Below are positions 51,915 to 60,416 of a stretch of 64,000 nt of DNA, in pieces. Position numbers and translations under genes: made by a program. This stretch comes from Clostridiales bacterium. Lineage in GTDB: Bacteria > Bacillota > Clostridia > Saccharofermentanales > Saccharofermentanaceae. Within the stretch, counting starts at the first letter, position 1. Each line of letters begins with the position of its first letter. The stretch lies in NCBI GenBank assembly GCA_017513085.1, contig JAFWDK010000009.1, positions 62,001 to 126,000 of the forward strand, in the 5' to 3' direction. The notes beneath the pieces are model-generated. The model made no database searches, was not told the origin of the DNA, and saw only the letters and a program-made list of their open reading frames with translations.

Positions 51915-53018
51915 GTGAGACGTGGAAGTATCGTTACTTTTTTGATAGGCTGCCTGTTACTAACATCCTGTCAGATCGCGGATCCGTCCTCCACGACATC
52001 TTCCTTGCCGACAACGTCCGAAACAGAGCTGGTGACGACCACCACCATTTTGGACACGCCGACTCCTTCTCCGATACCGACTGATACACCGACTCCGACA
52101 CCATCTCCGACTCCAACGCCGACGCAGATCCTGGTGAGTTTTATAGGTGATACGACTTTGGGCGAACAAAGTATCCATGCCGGCGAGTCGTATTGTTTCA
52201 CCAACGTGGTCGGAACCAATTACTTCTATCCTTTTTCAAAAGCACTTCCTTATCTGGAGAAAGATGATATGACGCTTTGCAATCTTGAAGGACCTCTGAC
52301 TACGTCGAATTCGAAGCGGCCGGAGCGAGAGATCTATCTCAAGGGCGCGCCTCGTTTTGTTGAGGTACTGACCAATGGTAGTGTCGAGTGCGTCAATCTG
52401 GCTAATAATCACACACATGATTATCAGGAAGAGGGATTGAATGAAACCAGGAGAACACTGGAACAGGCGGGGATCAAGTGGAGTGATTCGACATCTTTTG
52501 CCACATATGAAGTAAAAGGCGTGAAGATCGGGATGGCCGGGTTCAACTTTACTTATGAAAGAAAACCATATTATAACGCGATCGATTATCTGCGCGAACA
52601 GGGATGTGAGATCGTGATCATCTCCAGCCATATCGGCGTCGAGCGTATGTATGAGCCCGAAAACTCTGCCATTGAGCTTGCGCATGACATTATAGATTAT
52701 GGCGCGGATATTTATGTTGGATCCCATCCGCATCGTCTGCAGCCGGTCGAGTTCTATAAAGATAAATACATTATATATAGCGAATCGAATTTCTGTTTCG
52801 GAGGCCAGCCGTTTCTCAGTGATCCGGATACGGCTATCTTCCAGTGTACTTTCTCTGTTGACGACGGCCGGGTGGTGGAGTCCCGAATGGAATGCATCCC
52901 GTTTTCCATGCGCTCGAGCGATTCCGGAAATGACTATTGTCCAATGCCTTACGAAAAGGGCAGTGAAGGCTATGAGCGGGTATATAAGAAGCTTCGCTGG
53001 TCGGACGAAAACGAGTAA
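51915..53018 (+). CDS. CapA-family (PGA_cap) lipoprotein
   Basis: The 367-residue protein has a lipoprotein signal ending in LLTSC (about Cys19), a Ser/Thr/Pro linker (about 25-70, with many TP and SP units) and a CapA/PgsA-like metallophosphatase-fold domain (GDTTLG, NLEGPL, NLANNHTHDY, SSHIGVER, GSHPHRLQP). CapA relatives take part in poly-gamma-glutamate capsule export, but most clostridial members are unassigned. The GTG at 51915 is chosen for AAAGGAGG eight bases upstream; an in-frame ATG at 51891 lies before that site. No capBC genes are adjacent. A terminator separates it from purE. Confidence 0.88.
   Translation: MRRGSIVTFLIGCLLLTSCQIADPSSTTSSLPTTSETELVTTTTILDTPTPSPIPTDTPTPTPSPTPTPTQILVSFIGDTTLGEQSIHAGESYCFTNVVGTNYFYPFSKALPYLEKDDMTLCNLEGPLTTSNSKRPEREIYLKGAPRFVEVLTNGSVECVNLANNHTHDYQEEGLNETRRTLEQAGIKWSDSTSFATYEVKGVKIGMAGFNFTYERKPYYNAIDYLREQGCEIVIISSHIGVERMYEPENSAIELAHDIIDYGADIYVGSHPHRLQPVEFYKDKYIIYSESNFCFGGQPFLSDPDTAIFQCTFSVDDGRVVESRMECIPFSMRSSDSGNDYCPMPYEKGSEGYERVYKKLRWSDENE
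52053..52127 (+). repeat. Degenerate CCGACTCC-type repeat encoding the Thr-Pro linker
   Basis: About twelve degenerate units encode alternating Thr/Ser-Pro residues. Such tracts are prone to length variation by slippage. Confidence 0.6.
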
Positions 53019-53075
53019 TATCAACGAGTATTCATAGTATAAACATAAATAATATGGTGTTTTGCCCAAATCAGA

Positions 53076-53110
53076 AAAAAACGATGGTGCAGAACACCAT
53101 TTTTGTTTTA
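53076..53110 (+). terminator. Terminator between capA and purE, with a competing upstream stem
   Basis: ATGGTG (53085-53090) pairs with CACCAT (53096-53101), preceded by As and followed by TTTGTTTT. An upstream ATGGTGTT (53055-53062) can pair with AACACCAT (53094-53101) instead, using the same 3' arm. Confidence 0.6.
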
Positions 53111-53114
53111 TAAT
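53109..53114 (+). promoter_or_regulatory. Candidate -10 box of the purEFNH operon
   Basis: A perfect TATAAT overlaps the tail of the terminator. The -35 region (TGGTGC, 17 bases upstream) is poor, so an activator or another promoter may be needed. A CAACATT/AATGTTG hairpin lies at 53175-53191, just before the purE ribosome-binding site. No purine riboswitch was recognised. Confidence 0.4.
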
Positions 53115-53208
53115 AGGTCTGTTCTTTTCTTTTGGGGAGAAATCTATTCAGATCATTCCTTCCGGGGAAGAATTCAACATTTTCAATGTTGGCAGGAGGG
53201 CACAATAC

Positions 53209-53718
53209 ATGGCACAAGCTAAGGTCCTGGTCGTTATGGGCAGTGATTCCGATTTCCCCGTTATGGAGGGGTGTTTCAAGTTACTTAAGAAGTTTGATAT
53301 TCCTTTCGATGCAAGAGTATGCTCGGCACATAGAACGCCGGAACTGGCAGCTCAGATCGCGTCTTCCGCTAAAGCGGATGGTTATAGCGTGATCATTGCG
53401 GCAGCCGGACTTGCGGCACATCTGGCAGGTGTGATCGCTGCACACACGGTTCTTCCGGTCATTGGCGTTCCCTGCAAGGGCGGCGCACTTCACGGTGTGG
53501 ATGCCCTTTATGCTGTCGTACAGATGCCGACCGGTATTCCGGTTGCAACAGTAGCCATCGATGGTGGAAGTAATGCTGCGATCCTTGCCGCACAGATGCT
53601 GGCACTTTCGGATGAAGTGCTTTCCGGAAAGCTTTCGGAATATAAAGCCGGTCTTGCGGCTTCGGTAGCGGAACGCGATGCTCGACTACAAGAAAAAATA
53701 GCAAATATGGGAGAGTAA
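53209..53718 (+). CDS. purE: N5-carboxyaminoimidazole ribonucleotide mutase, class I PurE
   Basis: This 169-residue enzyme of purine synthesis has the motifs VVMGSDSDFPVMEG (substrate phosphate), SAHRTPE and the AAAGLAAHLAGV segment. The ATG at 53209 follows AGGAGGG by eight bases; the frame is open upstream to 53062 without similarity. It leads the purE-purF-purN-purH operon, with purF only four bases away. No purK lies in the window. Confidence 0.96.
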   Translation: MAQAKVLVVMGSDSDFPVMEGCFKLLKKFDIPFDARVCSAHRTPELAAQIASSAKADGYSVIIAAAGLAAHLAGVIAAHTVLPVIGVPCKGGALHGVDALYAVVQMPTGIPVATVAIDGGSNAAILAAQMLALSDEVLSGKLSEYKAGLAASVAERDARLQEKIANMGE

Positions 53719-53722
53719 CACT

Positions 53723-55147
53723 ATGAGCAGAAAGTTACAAGAAGAATGCGGAGTTTTCGGCGTTTTCGATACTGCGAAGACAAGTCCCGATATCTCCAAA
53801 CTGACGTACTACGGCATTTTCTCGCTTCAGCACAGAGGCCAGGCTTCCGCAGGTATCGTTGTCAACCATGACGGGCAGTTTCTCTGCCACAAGGCCCACG
53901 GTCTGGTAGCCGATGTTTTCGATGACTTGCATCTGGGAACGCTTACCGGCCATGCTGCAATCGGACATGTCAGAACTCCGGCCCCGAATGAGAGCGGCTA
54001 TGACGTGGTTCAGCCGATGCAGATCAAGTCACATTCCGGTCAGATCGCTATTTCGATCAATGGTTCGATCCTAAATGCGGAAAAACTTCGTGAGTCTCTG
54101 AAAGAGATCGGCGCGATCTTCCAGACAACGGCTGATTTTGAAGTCTTGCTTTCCCTGATCGCAAGAAACCGCGTATCAACCAATTCCCTTGAGGAAGCGA
54201 TCCAGAAGATGATGAGCGAACTTAAGGGTGCTTATGCATTCCTCGTGATGAGCGAAGACCGTATCATCGGTGCACGTGACCCGCTCGGACTTCGTCCGCT
54301 GGTCCTTGGCAAAAAGGGTGATATGTACATGCTGGCATCTGAGAATTGTGCTTTTGATGCAATCGGCGCGGAAACGATCCGCGATGTGCTCCCTGGTGAG
54401 ATCATTACGATCAAAGAAGATGGTTATTCATCGATCTATACAGTTCCGAAGGAGTGTGCGCATAAGGACGGAAAACTTTGTATCTTCGAATTTGTTTATC
54501 TGGCCAGACCGGATAGTTTTATCGATGGTACAAGCGTTTATGAATCCCGTGTAAATACAGGACGCGCACTGGCTCGTGAGTGCCCGTGCGATGCAGACCT
54601 TGTTGTTGCGGCACCGGACTCCGGTATTGCAGCAGCGATCGGATATGCGCAGGAAAGCGGTATTACATACGGACAGGCGCTTCTGAAAAACCGTTATGTC
54701 GGCCGTACATTTATCGAGGGAACACAGGCTGCACGTGAAATGGCGGTTCGTTTGAAGTTCTCTGTTCTGAAGACTGCGGTGAAAGGTAAGAAGATCGTTA
54801 TCATCGACGACTCTGTCGTACGTGGTACTACTACTAAACATATTATTTCCTTCCTTCGTGAGGAAGGTGCGAAAGAAGTGCATCTCCGTGTTGCATCTCC
54901 GCCGGTTAAATATCCTTGCTATTACGGTGTTTCGGCTTCCGAGGCAGATATGCTTCCTGCCCGCTCGATGAGTGTGGAAGAGATCCGTGATATGCTCGGC
55001 GCTGATTCCCTCGGTTATGTAAGTCTGGAAGGGCTGAAAGCTTCTACAGAAGGCGCGCTTTGCGGCCACTGCAGTGCTTGCTTTGACGGTATCTTCCCGG
55101 CCGGTGTTCCGGAAGAGTGCGGTGAAGATTCTCCGCATCGTATCTGA
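53723..55147 (+). CDS. purF: Amidophosphoribosyltransferase with a divergent glutamine site
   Basis: This 474-residue enzyme makes 5-phosphoribosylamine, the first step of purine synthesis. After a short propeptide the catalytic cysteine follows (EECGVFG, Cys9). The PRPP loop IIDDSVVRGTTT and the cysteines for a 4Fe-4S cluster (CIFEF, CYYG, CGHCSAC) place it with Bacillus-type PurF. Several glutaminase residues differ from the usual pattern: HVRYxTxG reads HVRTPAPN, AHNGNL reads SINGSI, and SDTEVL reads ADFEVL. The Arg, Asn-Gly and Asp are kept. Glutamine use may be altered. The operon continues to purN after eight bases. Confidence 0.95.
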   Translation: MSRKLQEECGVFGVFDTAKTSPDISKLTYYGIFSLQHRGQASAGIVVNHDGQFLCHKAHGLVADVFDDLHLGTLTGHAAIGHVRTPAPNESGYDVVQPMQIKSHSGQIAISINGSILNAEKLRESLKEIGAIFQTTADFEVLLSLIARNRVSTNSLEEAIQKMMSELKGAYAFLVMSEDRIIGARDPLGLRPLVLGKKGDMYMLASENCAFDAIGAETIRDVLPGEIITIKEDGYSSIYTVPKECAHKDGKLCIFEFVYLARPDSFIDGTSVYESRVNTGRALARECPCDADLVVAAPDSGIAAAIGYAQESGITYGQALLKNRYVGRTFIEGTQAAREMAVRLKFSVLKTAVKGKKIVIIDDSVVRGTTTKHIISFLREEGAKEVHLRVASPPVKYPCYYGVSASEADMLPARSMSVEEIRDMLGADSLGYVSLEGLKASTEGALCGHCSACFDGIFPAGVPEECGEDSPHRI

Positions 55148-55155
55148 GGTGCCAC

Positions 55156-55773
55156 ATGAAGATAGCGGTATTTGTCAGCGGCGGTGGTACGAACCTGCAG
55201 GCGATCATCGATAAGATCCAAAGCGGGGAGATCAAAAATGTGGAGATCTCGGAAGTCATCGCCAGCAACGATAAAGCCTATGCCATTGAGCGTGCGAAGA
55301 ATGCAGGCATCCCGAGCAAGGTGATTTCGAAGAGAGAACTTGGTGATGCGTATGACGATACGACGCTTCAGGAACTGGATCATCTGGGTGTGGATCTTGT
55401 TGTTCTGGCCGGATTCCTTTCCATGCTGGGACCGAAGACTGTGGCGGCATATGCAAATCGTATTATCAATATCCACCCGGCCCTGATCCCTGCTTTTTGC
55501 GGCAAGGGCATGTACGGCATCCGCCCGCATGAAGCGGCGCTTGCAAAAGGAGTTAAAGTGTCCGGCGCGACTGTACATTTTGTCAATGAGAATTATGACG
55601 AGGGACCGATCATTCTTCAGAAGACAGTCGAAGTGCAACAGGACGATACTCCGGAGACTTTGCAGAAGAGGATCATGGTGGAGTGTGAACAGGTGATCCT
55701 GCCGAAGGCGATCCAGCTGATTGCTGACGGAAAGATAGAAGTAGTTAATAATTTGGTTAGAGTCAAGCCTTAA
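55156..55773 (+). CDS. purN: Phosphoribosylglycinamide formyltransferase
   Basis: The 205-residue enzyme transfers a formyl group from 10-formyl-THF to GAR. Recognisable motifs are the N-terminal VFVSGGGTNLQAI phosphate loop, the catalytic IHPALIPAF segment (normally NIHPSLLP-like), and GATVHFVNENYDEGPII with the catalytic Asp. Start, length and place in the operon (8 bases after purF, 20 before purH) are normal. Confidence 0.96.
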   Translation: MKIAVFVSGGGTNLQAIIDKIQSGEIKNVEISEVIASNDKAYAIERAKNAGIPSKVISKRELGDAYDDTTLQELDHLGVDLVVLAGFLSMLGPKTVAAYANRIINIHPALIPAFCGKGMYGIRPHEAALAKGVKVSGATVHFVNENYDEGPIILQKTVEVQQDDTPETLQKRIMVECEQVILPKAIQLIADGKIEVVNNLVRVKP

Positions 55774-55793
55774 GACTCGGAAAGGAAAACATT

Positions 55794-57338
55794 ATGATTA
55801 GAAGAGCGATTATTAGTGTATCCGACAAGACGGGCATTGCCGATTTTGCCAGAAAACTTGTTGAACTGAATGTGGAGATCCTCTCAACCGGCGGAACAGC
55901 AAAGCTTCTGGAGAAGGAAGGCATCCCTTGTAAGGAAGTTTCCGAGATCACAGGCTTCCCGGAGTGCCTCGACGGACGTGTAAAGACACTTCATCCGTTG
56001 ATCCATGGCGGTATCCTGGCTATGCGTGGAAACCCGGAGCACATGAAGAGAGTAGAAGAACTGGGCATTGGCCTGATCGATATGATCGTTGTAAATCTCT
56101 ATCCTTTCAAGGCAACTATCCAAAAGCCGGGCGTTGCTTTTGAAGAGTGCGTCGAGAACATCGACATCGGCGGACCGTCTATGCTCCGTGCAGCGGCTAA
56201 GAACCATAAGGACGTTACAGTTATTACTGATCCGGACGACTATGAGCAGGTCCTTTCCGAAATGAAGGCGACAGGCGACACAACATATGAGACACGCTTT
56301 AAGCTCGCGAAGAAAGTATTCGAGCACACGGCAGCTTACGATGCTCTTATCGCCAACTACTTCCTGTCTGTTTCCGAAGATAAGACTCTGCCGAAGCAGT
56401 ACACAGTTACTTTTGATAAGGTTGCTGAGATGCGTTACGGCGAGAACCCGCACCAGAAGGCGACTTTCTTCCAGAATGCATTGCCGGTCAAGGGTTCCCT
56501 TGCTGAAGCGAAGCAGCTCAATGGTAAGGAATTGTCCTACAACAATATTTCCGATACAGACGCGACCATCAACTGTCTGAAGGAATTTGACGAGCCGACA
56601 GTTGTTGCGGTTAAGCACGCAAATCCGTGTGGTGTCGGTTCTGCTGACAATATCTACGATGCATGGGTAAAGGCTTACGAGGCTGACTCCGTTTCCATCT
56701 TCGGCGGTATCGTTGCTGCAAACCGTGAGATCGATGGTAAGACTGCTGCTGAAATGGCGAAGATCTTCCTGGAGGTCATCGTGGCTCCTTCCTATACACA
56801 GGAAGCTCTGGATATCCTCTGCGCGAAGAAGAACCTGCGTGTTCTCGTTCTTCCGGATATCTCTGCTCCGATCCCGGAAGGTGAATACAACTATAAGCGC
56901 GTAAACGGTGGCCTGCTCGTTCAGGATCACGACCGTGGAATCTACGATGAGGCAGAGCTTAAGACGGTTACCAAGACGGAGATCGATCCGGCTCTTAAGG
57001 ACGATATGCTCTTTGCGATGAAGGTCGTTAAGCATGTTAAGTCTAATGGTATCGTAGTCGTCAAGAATAAGCAGACACTGGGTGTTGGCCCTGGCCAGAC
57101 AAACCGTGTCGGCGCTGCGAAGATCGCTTTGGATTTTGCAGGTGAAAAGGCGAAGGGTGCGATCCTTGGTTCCGATGCTTTCTTCCCGTTCTCTGACTGC
57201 GTAGAGACAGCTCACGAGTACGGCATCACAGCAATCGTTCAGCCTGGCGGATCCATCCGTGACCAGGAGAGTATCGATGCTTGCGATAAGTACGGTATTG
57301 CGATGCTCTTCACAGGTGTACGTCATTTCAGACACTAA
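55794..57338 (+). CDS. purH: Bifunctional AICAR transformylase/IMP cyclohydrolase
   Basis: The 514-residue enzyme carries out the last two steps of IMP synthesis. The N-terminal MGS-like cyclohydrolase domain (STGGTAKLLEKEG, GFPECLDGRVKTLHP) is followed by the transformylase domain with RYGENPHQ, VKHANPCGVG and the C-terminal end MLFTGVRHFRH. AAAGGAAA precedes the ATG. It is the last gene of the purEFNH unit, closed by a long hairpin. Confidence 0.97.
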   Translation: MIRRAIISVSDKTGIADFARKLVELNVEILSTGGTAKLLEKEGIPCKEVSEITGFPECLDGRVKTLHPLIHGGILAMRGNPEHMKRVEELGIGLIDMIVVNLYPFKATIQKPGVAFEECVENIDIGGPSMLRAAAKNHKDVTVITDPDDYEQVLSEMKATGDTTYETRFKLAKKVFEHTAAYDALIANYFLSVSEDKTLPKQYTVTFDKVAEMRYGENPHQKATFFQNALPVKGSLAEAKQLNGKELSYNNISDTDATINCLKEFDEPTVVAVKHANPCGVGSADNIYDAWVKAYEADSVSIFGGIVAANREIDGKTAAEMAKIFLEVIVAPSYTQEALDILCAKKNLRVLVLPDISAPIPEGEYNYKRVNGGLLVQDHDRGIYDEAELKTVTKTEIDPALKDDMLFAMKVVKHVKSNGIVVVKNKQTLGVGPGQTNRVGAAKIALDFAGEKAKGAILGSDAFFPFSDCVETAHEYGITAIVQPGGSIRDQESIDACDKYGIAMLFTGVRHFRH

Positions 57339-57358
57339 TACTTCATTCTAGTAACTAA

Positions 57359-57445
57359 GAGCCCCGACTGTGGGATGATTTCTTGCGATTCAGACAGTTC
57401 GCTTGCGCGAAACGCGTCGCCAGAGATATTCCCACAGCCGGGGCT
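57359..57445 (+). terminator. Terminator of the purEFNH operon
   Basis: AGCCCCGACTGTGGGA pairs with TCCCACAGCCGGGGCT (one mismatch), enclosing an inner TTCGC/GCGAA hairpin. The following T-tract is short (TTCTGTATTT). The rest of the spacer to 57580 shows nothing else I recognise. Confidence 0.75.
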
Positions 57446-57580
57446 TCTGTATTTGCCGGGGAATGAATTCGTTAGTGCCAAATTCGCTCTATAGGCAATT
57501 ATGAGTCTTCATTTGCAGACCAAAATGGAATTGCATTCCGTTCAGGGTGCTTTTTTATGGGGAAAGAAACGGGAATGAAG

Positions 57581-57589
57581 TGGTATAAT
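57581..57589 (+). promoter_or_regulatory. Extended -10 promoter of the zinc-ribbon gene
   Basis: TGGTATAAT matches TGnTATAAT, 36 bases before the ATG at 57625. No good -35 box is visible. Confidence 0.6.
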
Positions 57590-57624
57590 AGCAATGTTTG
57601 AAAAATGGTTTTGGGGGGAAGACT

Positions 57625-58920
57625 ATGGATTATTCAAGTATCAGAAAACAGTACACGGCTGAACTGACGAATTTCTACCAGGGAGGTGCTTTCCCGCAGA
57701 GAGCTTCTGCGGATCTGCGCTTCGCCTTGGATTGTCAGAGAAAGAGGGTCGCAAAGTTTGGCCTGACGATGCAGAAGAAATTCGAAAAGGACGGCGCAGA
57801 AAACGAGAAGATCTTCGAGCATGTCCAGTATCCGTATACTTATACGCTTACGAAAAATAACTGTGATTATGAGACAGATTTTTATAAGAACGGACAACAA
57901 GTAGGCCGTTCGGATATAACGGAAGAGACCCTATATACTGGAATACTGAATAAACAGAACAACGCTCAGGAACAGTATACATGTAAAAACTGCGGACATA
58001 CGGATCTTCTTTCTAAGTTTGCTTCCGGCTGTCCGATGTGTGGTACGACATATGAGATGCCACAAGTCTATCCTTGTATTTCCGGCTACTACACAAGACC
58101 GACGGTGATAAGCAAGAAGCTCTATAAAGGGATGATGAAGGGCGGTTTCTGGTATTTCGGCCTTCTTGGCGCCATTTTCGGTACATTGGCAGGCCTTGCG
58201 ATTGCTGAAGAACAAGGACTGGAAGGCGGACAAGCTTTTGCAATGGTCCTCTTTACGATCTTGGTTTTCGGAGGAGGTCTGCTGCTTTTCGGCTTCGTCT
58301 TTTTCCATCTGCTGCTGGGACCACTTCTGGCAGCAAAAAAAGCAACGCAGGTTAGTAAAGAAGTAAAAGAGAACCGTGCAGGTGCGGAGACAAAATCGAG
58401 AATGGAAGCGGATCTGAAGAAGTACGATGAAGGTTTTTCTTATGAATACTTTGAAGAAAAAGTGCTTTCACTTCTTCGAGGCATCGTTTTTTCGGAGAAT
58501 CGAAACGCATTGACGATCTATGACGGTCAGGATCCGCTTCAGTATATGAATAATATCGTAGATGTAGAGTATTGTGGCACTCTCGAATATGTAGGAAGCA
58601 GTGTTGTCGATAATGTTCTTCGCGTAAGTGCCAAAGCCTATGTTGTCAGCGCATGTTATGACAATTCGACCGGGAGAGTAGATTTTAATAAGCAGGTCTA
58701 TCAAATGATCCTTGCAAAAAAGGTGAAGAAAGAAGACTATGGTTTCTCGATCCACGCGGTTAATTGCAAGAAGTGCGCCGGTTCTTTTGACGCGATCCAT
58801 GTCAGCACATGTCCGTACTGCGGCGCGACCTATTCCTTGATTGAAGATAACTGGGTCGTAAACCAGATCACTTGTGTCAAGACAACTCCGCAATATTTGA
58901 TTCCGCAGAATACAATCTAA
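57625..58920 (+). CDS. Zinc-ribbon membrane protein with Tim44-like C-terminal domain, between purH and purD
   Basis: The 431-residue protein has an N-terminal helical region, a central zinc ribbon (CKNCG and CPMCG, about 122-145), two hydrophobic helices (about 175-235), a domain of about 100 residues starting FSYEYFEEKVLSLLRGI that resembles Tim44-like folds, and a second zinc ribbon at the C terminus (CKKC and CPYCG). It has the same domain order as the protein at 60417 and is probably a distant paralogue. The ATG follows a GGGGGGA site. The function is unknown. An AAAAGCACTT word overlaps its stop codon. Confidence 0.8.
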   Translation: MDYSSIRKQYTAELTNFYQGGAFPQRASADLRFALDCQRKRVAKFGLTMQKKFEKDGAENEKIFEHVQYPYTYTLTKNNCDYETDFYKNGQQVGRSDITEETLYTGILNKQNNAQEQYTCKNCGHTDLLSKFASGCPMCGTTYEMPQVYPCISGYYTRPTVISKKLYKGMMKGGFWYFGLLGAIFGTLAGLAIAEEQGLEGGQAFAMVLFTILVFGGGLLLFGFVFFHLLLGPLLAAKKATQVSKEVKENRAGAETKSRMEADLKKYDEGFSYEYFEEKVLSLLRGIVFSENRNALTIYDGQDPLQYMNNIVDVEYCGTLEYVGSSVVDNVLRVSAKAYVVSACYDNSTGRVDFNKQVYQMILAKKVKKEDYGFSIHAVNCKKCAGSFDAIHVSTCPYCGATYSLIEDNWVVNQITCVKTTPQYLIPQNTI

Positions 58921-58952
58921 AAGCACTTGGTGGTGGTATTTTCCGATGGGTT

Positions 58953-58961
58953 TGTTATAAT
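58953..58961 (+). promoter_or_regulatory. Extended -10 promoter of purD
   Basis: TGTTATAAT (TGnTATAAT) lies 68 bases upstream of the purD ATG, within the spacer after the zinc-ribbon gene. Confidence 0.6.
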
Positions 58962-59029
58962 GAATTGTCAGGTCCGTGGAGGTGCGTTTCTGCGAACCGG
59001 AAGACAAACAAGATACCCGGAGGTAATTC

Positions 59030-60283
59030 ATGAAGGTTTTAGTAGTAGGCGGCGGTGGCCGTGAACATGCAATCTGTTGGAAACTGAAGCAGAGTCCGAG
59101 AGTTACGGAGCTTTATTGCGCACCGGGTAACGGTGGTATCGCGGAGATCGCAACATGTGTGCCGATCAAGGCAACAGACGTGGAAGCCATGGTGGAATAT
59201 GCGAAGAAAGAACAGTTCGATCTCGTATTTGTAGCTCCGGACGATCCGCTGGCTCTGGGTATGGTAGATAAGATGGAAGAAGCCGGACTTCGTGCTTTCG
59301 GTCCGCATGCAAATGCTGCGATCATAGAAGCGTCCAAGGCTTTTTCAAAAGAACTGATGAAGAAATACAACATCCCGACGGCGAAGTACCAGACATTCAC
59401 CAATCAGGACGAGGCGCTCGCATATCTTGAGACGCAGGATATGCCGATCGTTATTAAGGCCGATGGTCTGGCGCTCGGTAAGGGCGTTATCATTGCCCAG
59501 ACTCTTGATGAAGCCAAGAAGGCGGTCATCTCCATGATGAGCGATGGTGTATTCGGTAAATCCGGAAGTACAGTCGTAATCGAAGAATGCATGGTTGGTC
59601 CGGAAATGACACTTCTGGCTTTTGCTGACGGAAAGACCGTTATCCCGATGATTACATCCCGTGACCACAAGCGTGCTTATGACCATGACGAGGGTCTCAA
59701 TACCGGTGGTATGGGTGCAGTGACTCCGGGTGCGGATCTGACAGCAGAAGACGAGAAGAAAATCTACGATACGATCGTGGAGCCTACGATAAAAGCACTG
59801 GCTGCAGAGGGACGTCCGTTCAAGGGTGTCATCTACTATGGTCTCATGCTGACCAAAGACGGTGCGAAGGTCGTCGAATATAATGCACGTTTCGGCGATC
59901 CGGAGTGCCAGGCGATCCTGCCGCGTATGGAAAATGATCTGATGGAACTGGTGGATGCCTGCATCGATGGCACACTGGATCAGGTAGATCTGAAGTGGAA
60001 GCCGGGCTGCTCCTGTGTCGTTGTTATGGCCAGTGGCGGATATCCGGAGAAGTACGATAAGGGTTATGAGATCACAGGCATTAAGGAATGTGGACACCTT
60101 GTGTTCCAGGCCGGTACCGCCCTTAAGGATGGAAAACTAGTGACATCCGGCGGTCGTGTGCTCTGCGTCTATGCAGACGGCGCGACAATGGATGAAGCGA
60201 TCGATTCCGCATACGAAGGTGTGAAGAAGATCTCTTTCGAGAAAGCTCACTTTAGAACAGATATCGGCAGAACACTGGGATAA
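59030..60283 (+). CDS. purD: Phosphoribosylamine-glycine ligase (GAR synthetase)
   Basis: The 417-residue ATP-grasp enzyme joins glycine to phosphoribosylamine. It begins with the Rossmann motif VLVVGGGGREHAICW, has the ATP-grasp lysine region VIKADGLALGKGV, the GPEMTLLAFADG metal-binding stretch and the family motif EYNARFGDPECQAILPR. A GGAGGT site precedes the ATG. It is separated from purEFNH by an unrelated zinc-ribbon gene and has its own promoter. Confidence 0.97.
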   Translation: MKVLVVGGGGREHAICWKLKQSPRVTELYCAPGNGGIAEIATCVPIKATDVEAMVEYAKKEQFDLVFVAPDDPLALGMVDKMEEAGLRAFGPHANAAIIEASKAFSKELMKKYNIPTAKYQTFTNQDEALAYLETQDMPIVIKADGLALGKGVIIAQTLDEAKKAVISMMSDGVFGKSGSTVVIEECMVGPEMTLLAFADGKTVIPMITSRDHKRAYDHDEGLNTGGMGAVTPGADLTAEDEKKIYDTIVEPTIKALAAEGRPFKGVIYYGLMLTKDGAKVVEYNARFGDPECQAILPRMENDLMELVDACIDGTLDQVDLKWKPGCSCVVVMASGGYPEKYDKGYEITGIKECGHLVFQAGTALKDGKLVTSGGRVLCVYADGATMDEAIDSAYEGVKKISFEKAHFRTDIGRTLG

Positions 60284-60416
60284 GTGAAGCGCCGATTCGT
60301 ATCACCGCGCCGGGCAAGTGGAACGATGCTTCGTTTCGCACCGGGGCTTCCGGGATAAGTGCTTTTCGTGTATGGGCGGTATGACCGGGATCTAAACGGG
60401 GAAGAGGAGGTTCTCG

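Noticed and set aside
53115..53208. Purine or PRPP riboswitch upstream of purE
   Set aside because: The spacer is short and I could not find the conserved core of any known purine-related riboswitch.
55884..57335. A 483-codon open frame antisense to purH
   Set aside because: It mirrors purH exactly and has no recognisable domain or ribosome-binding site.
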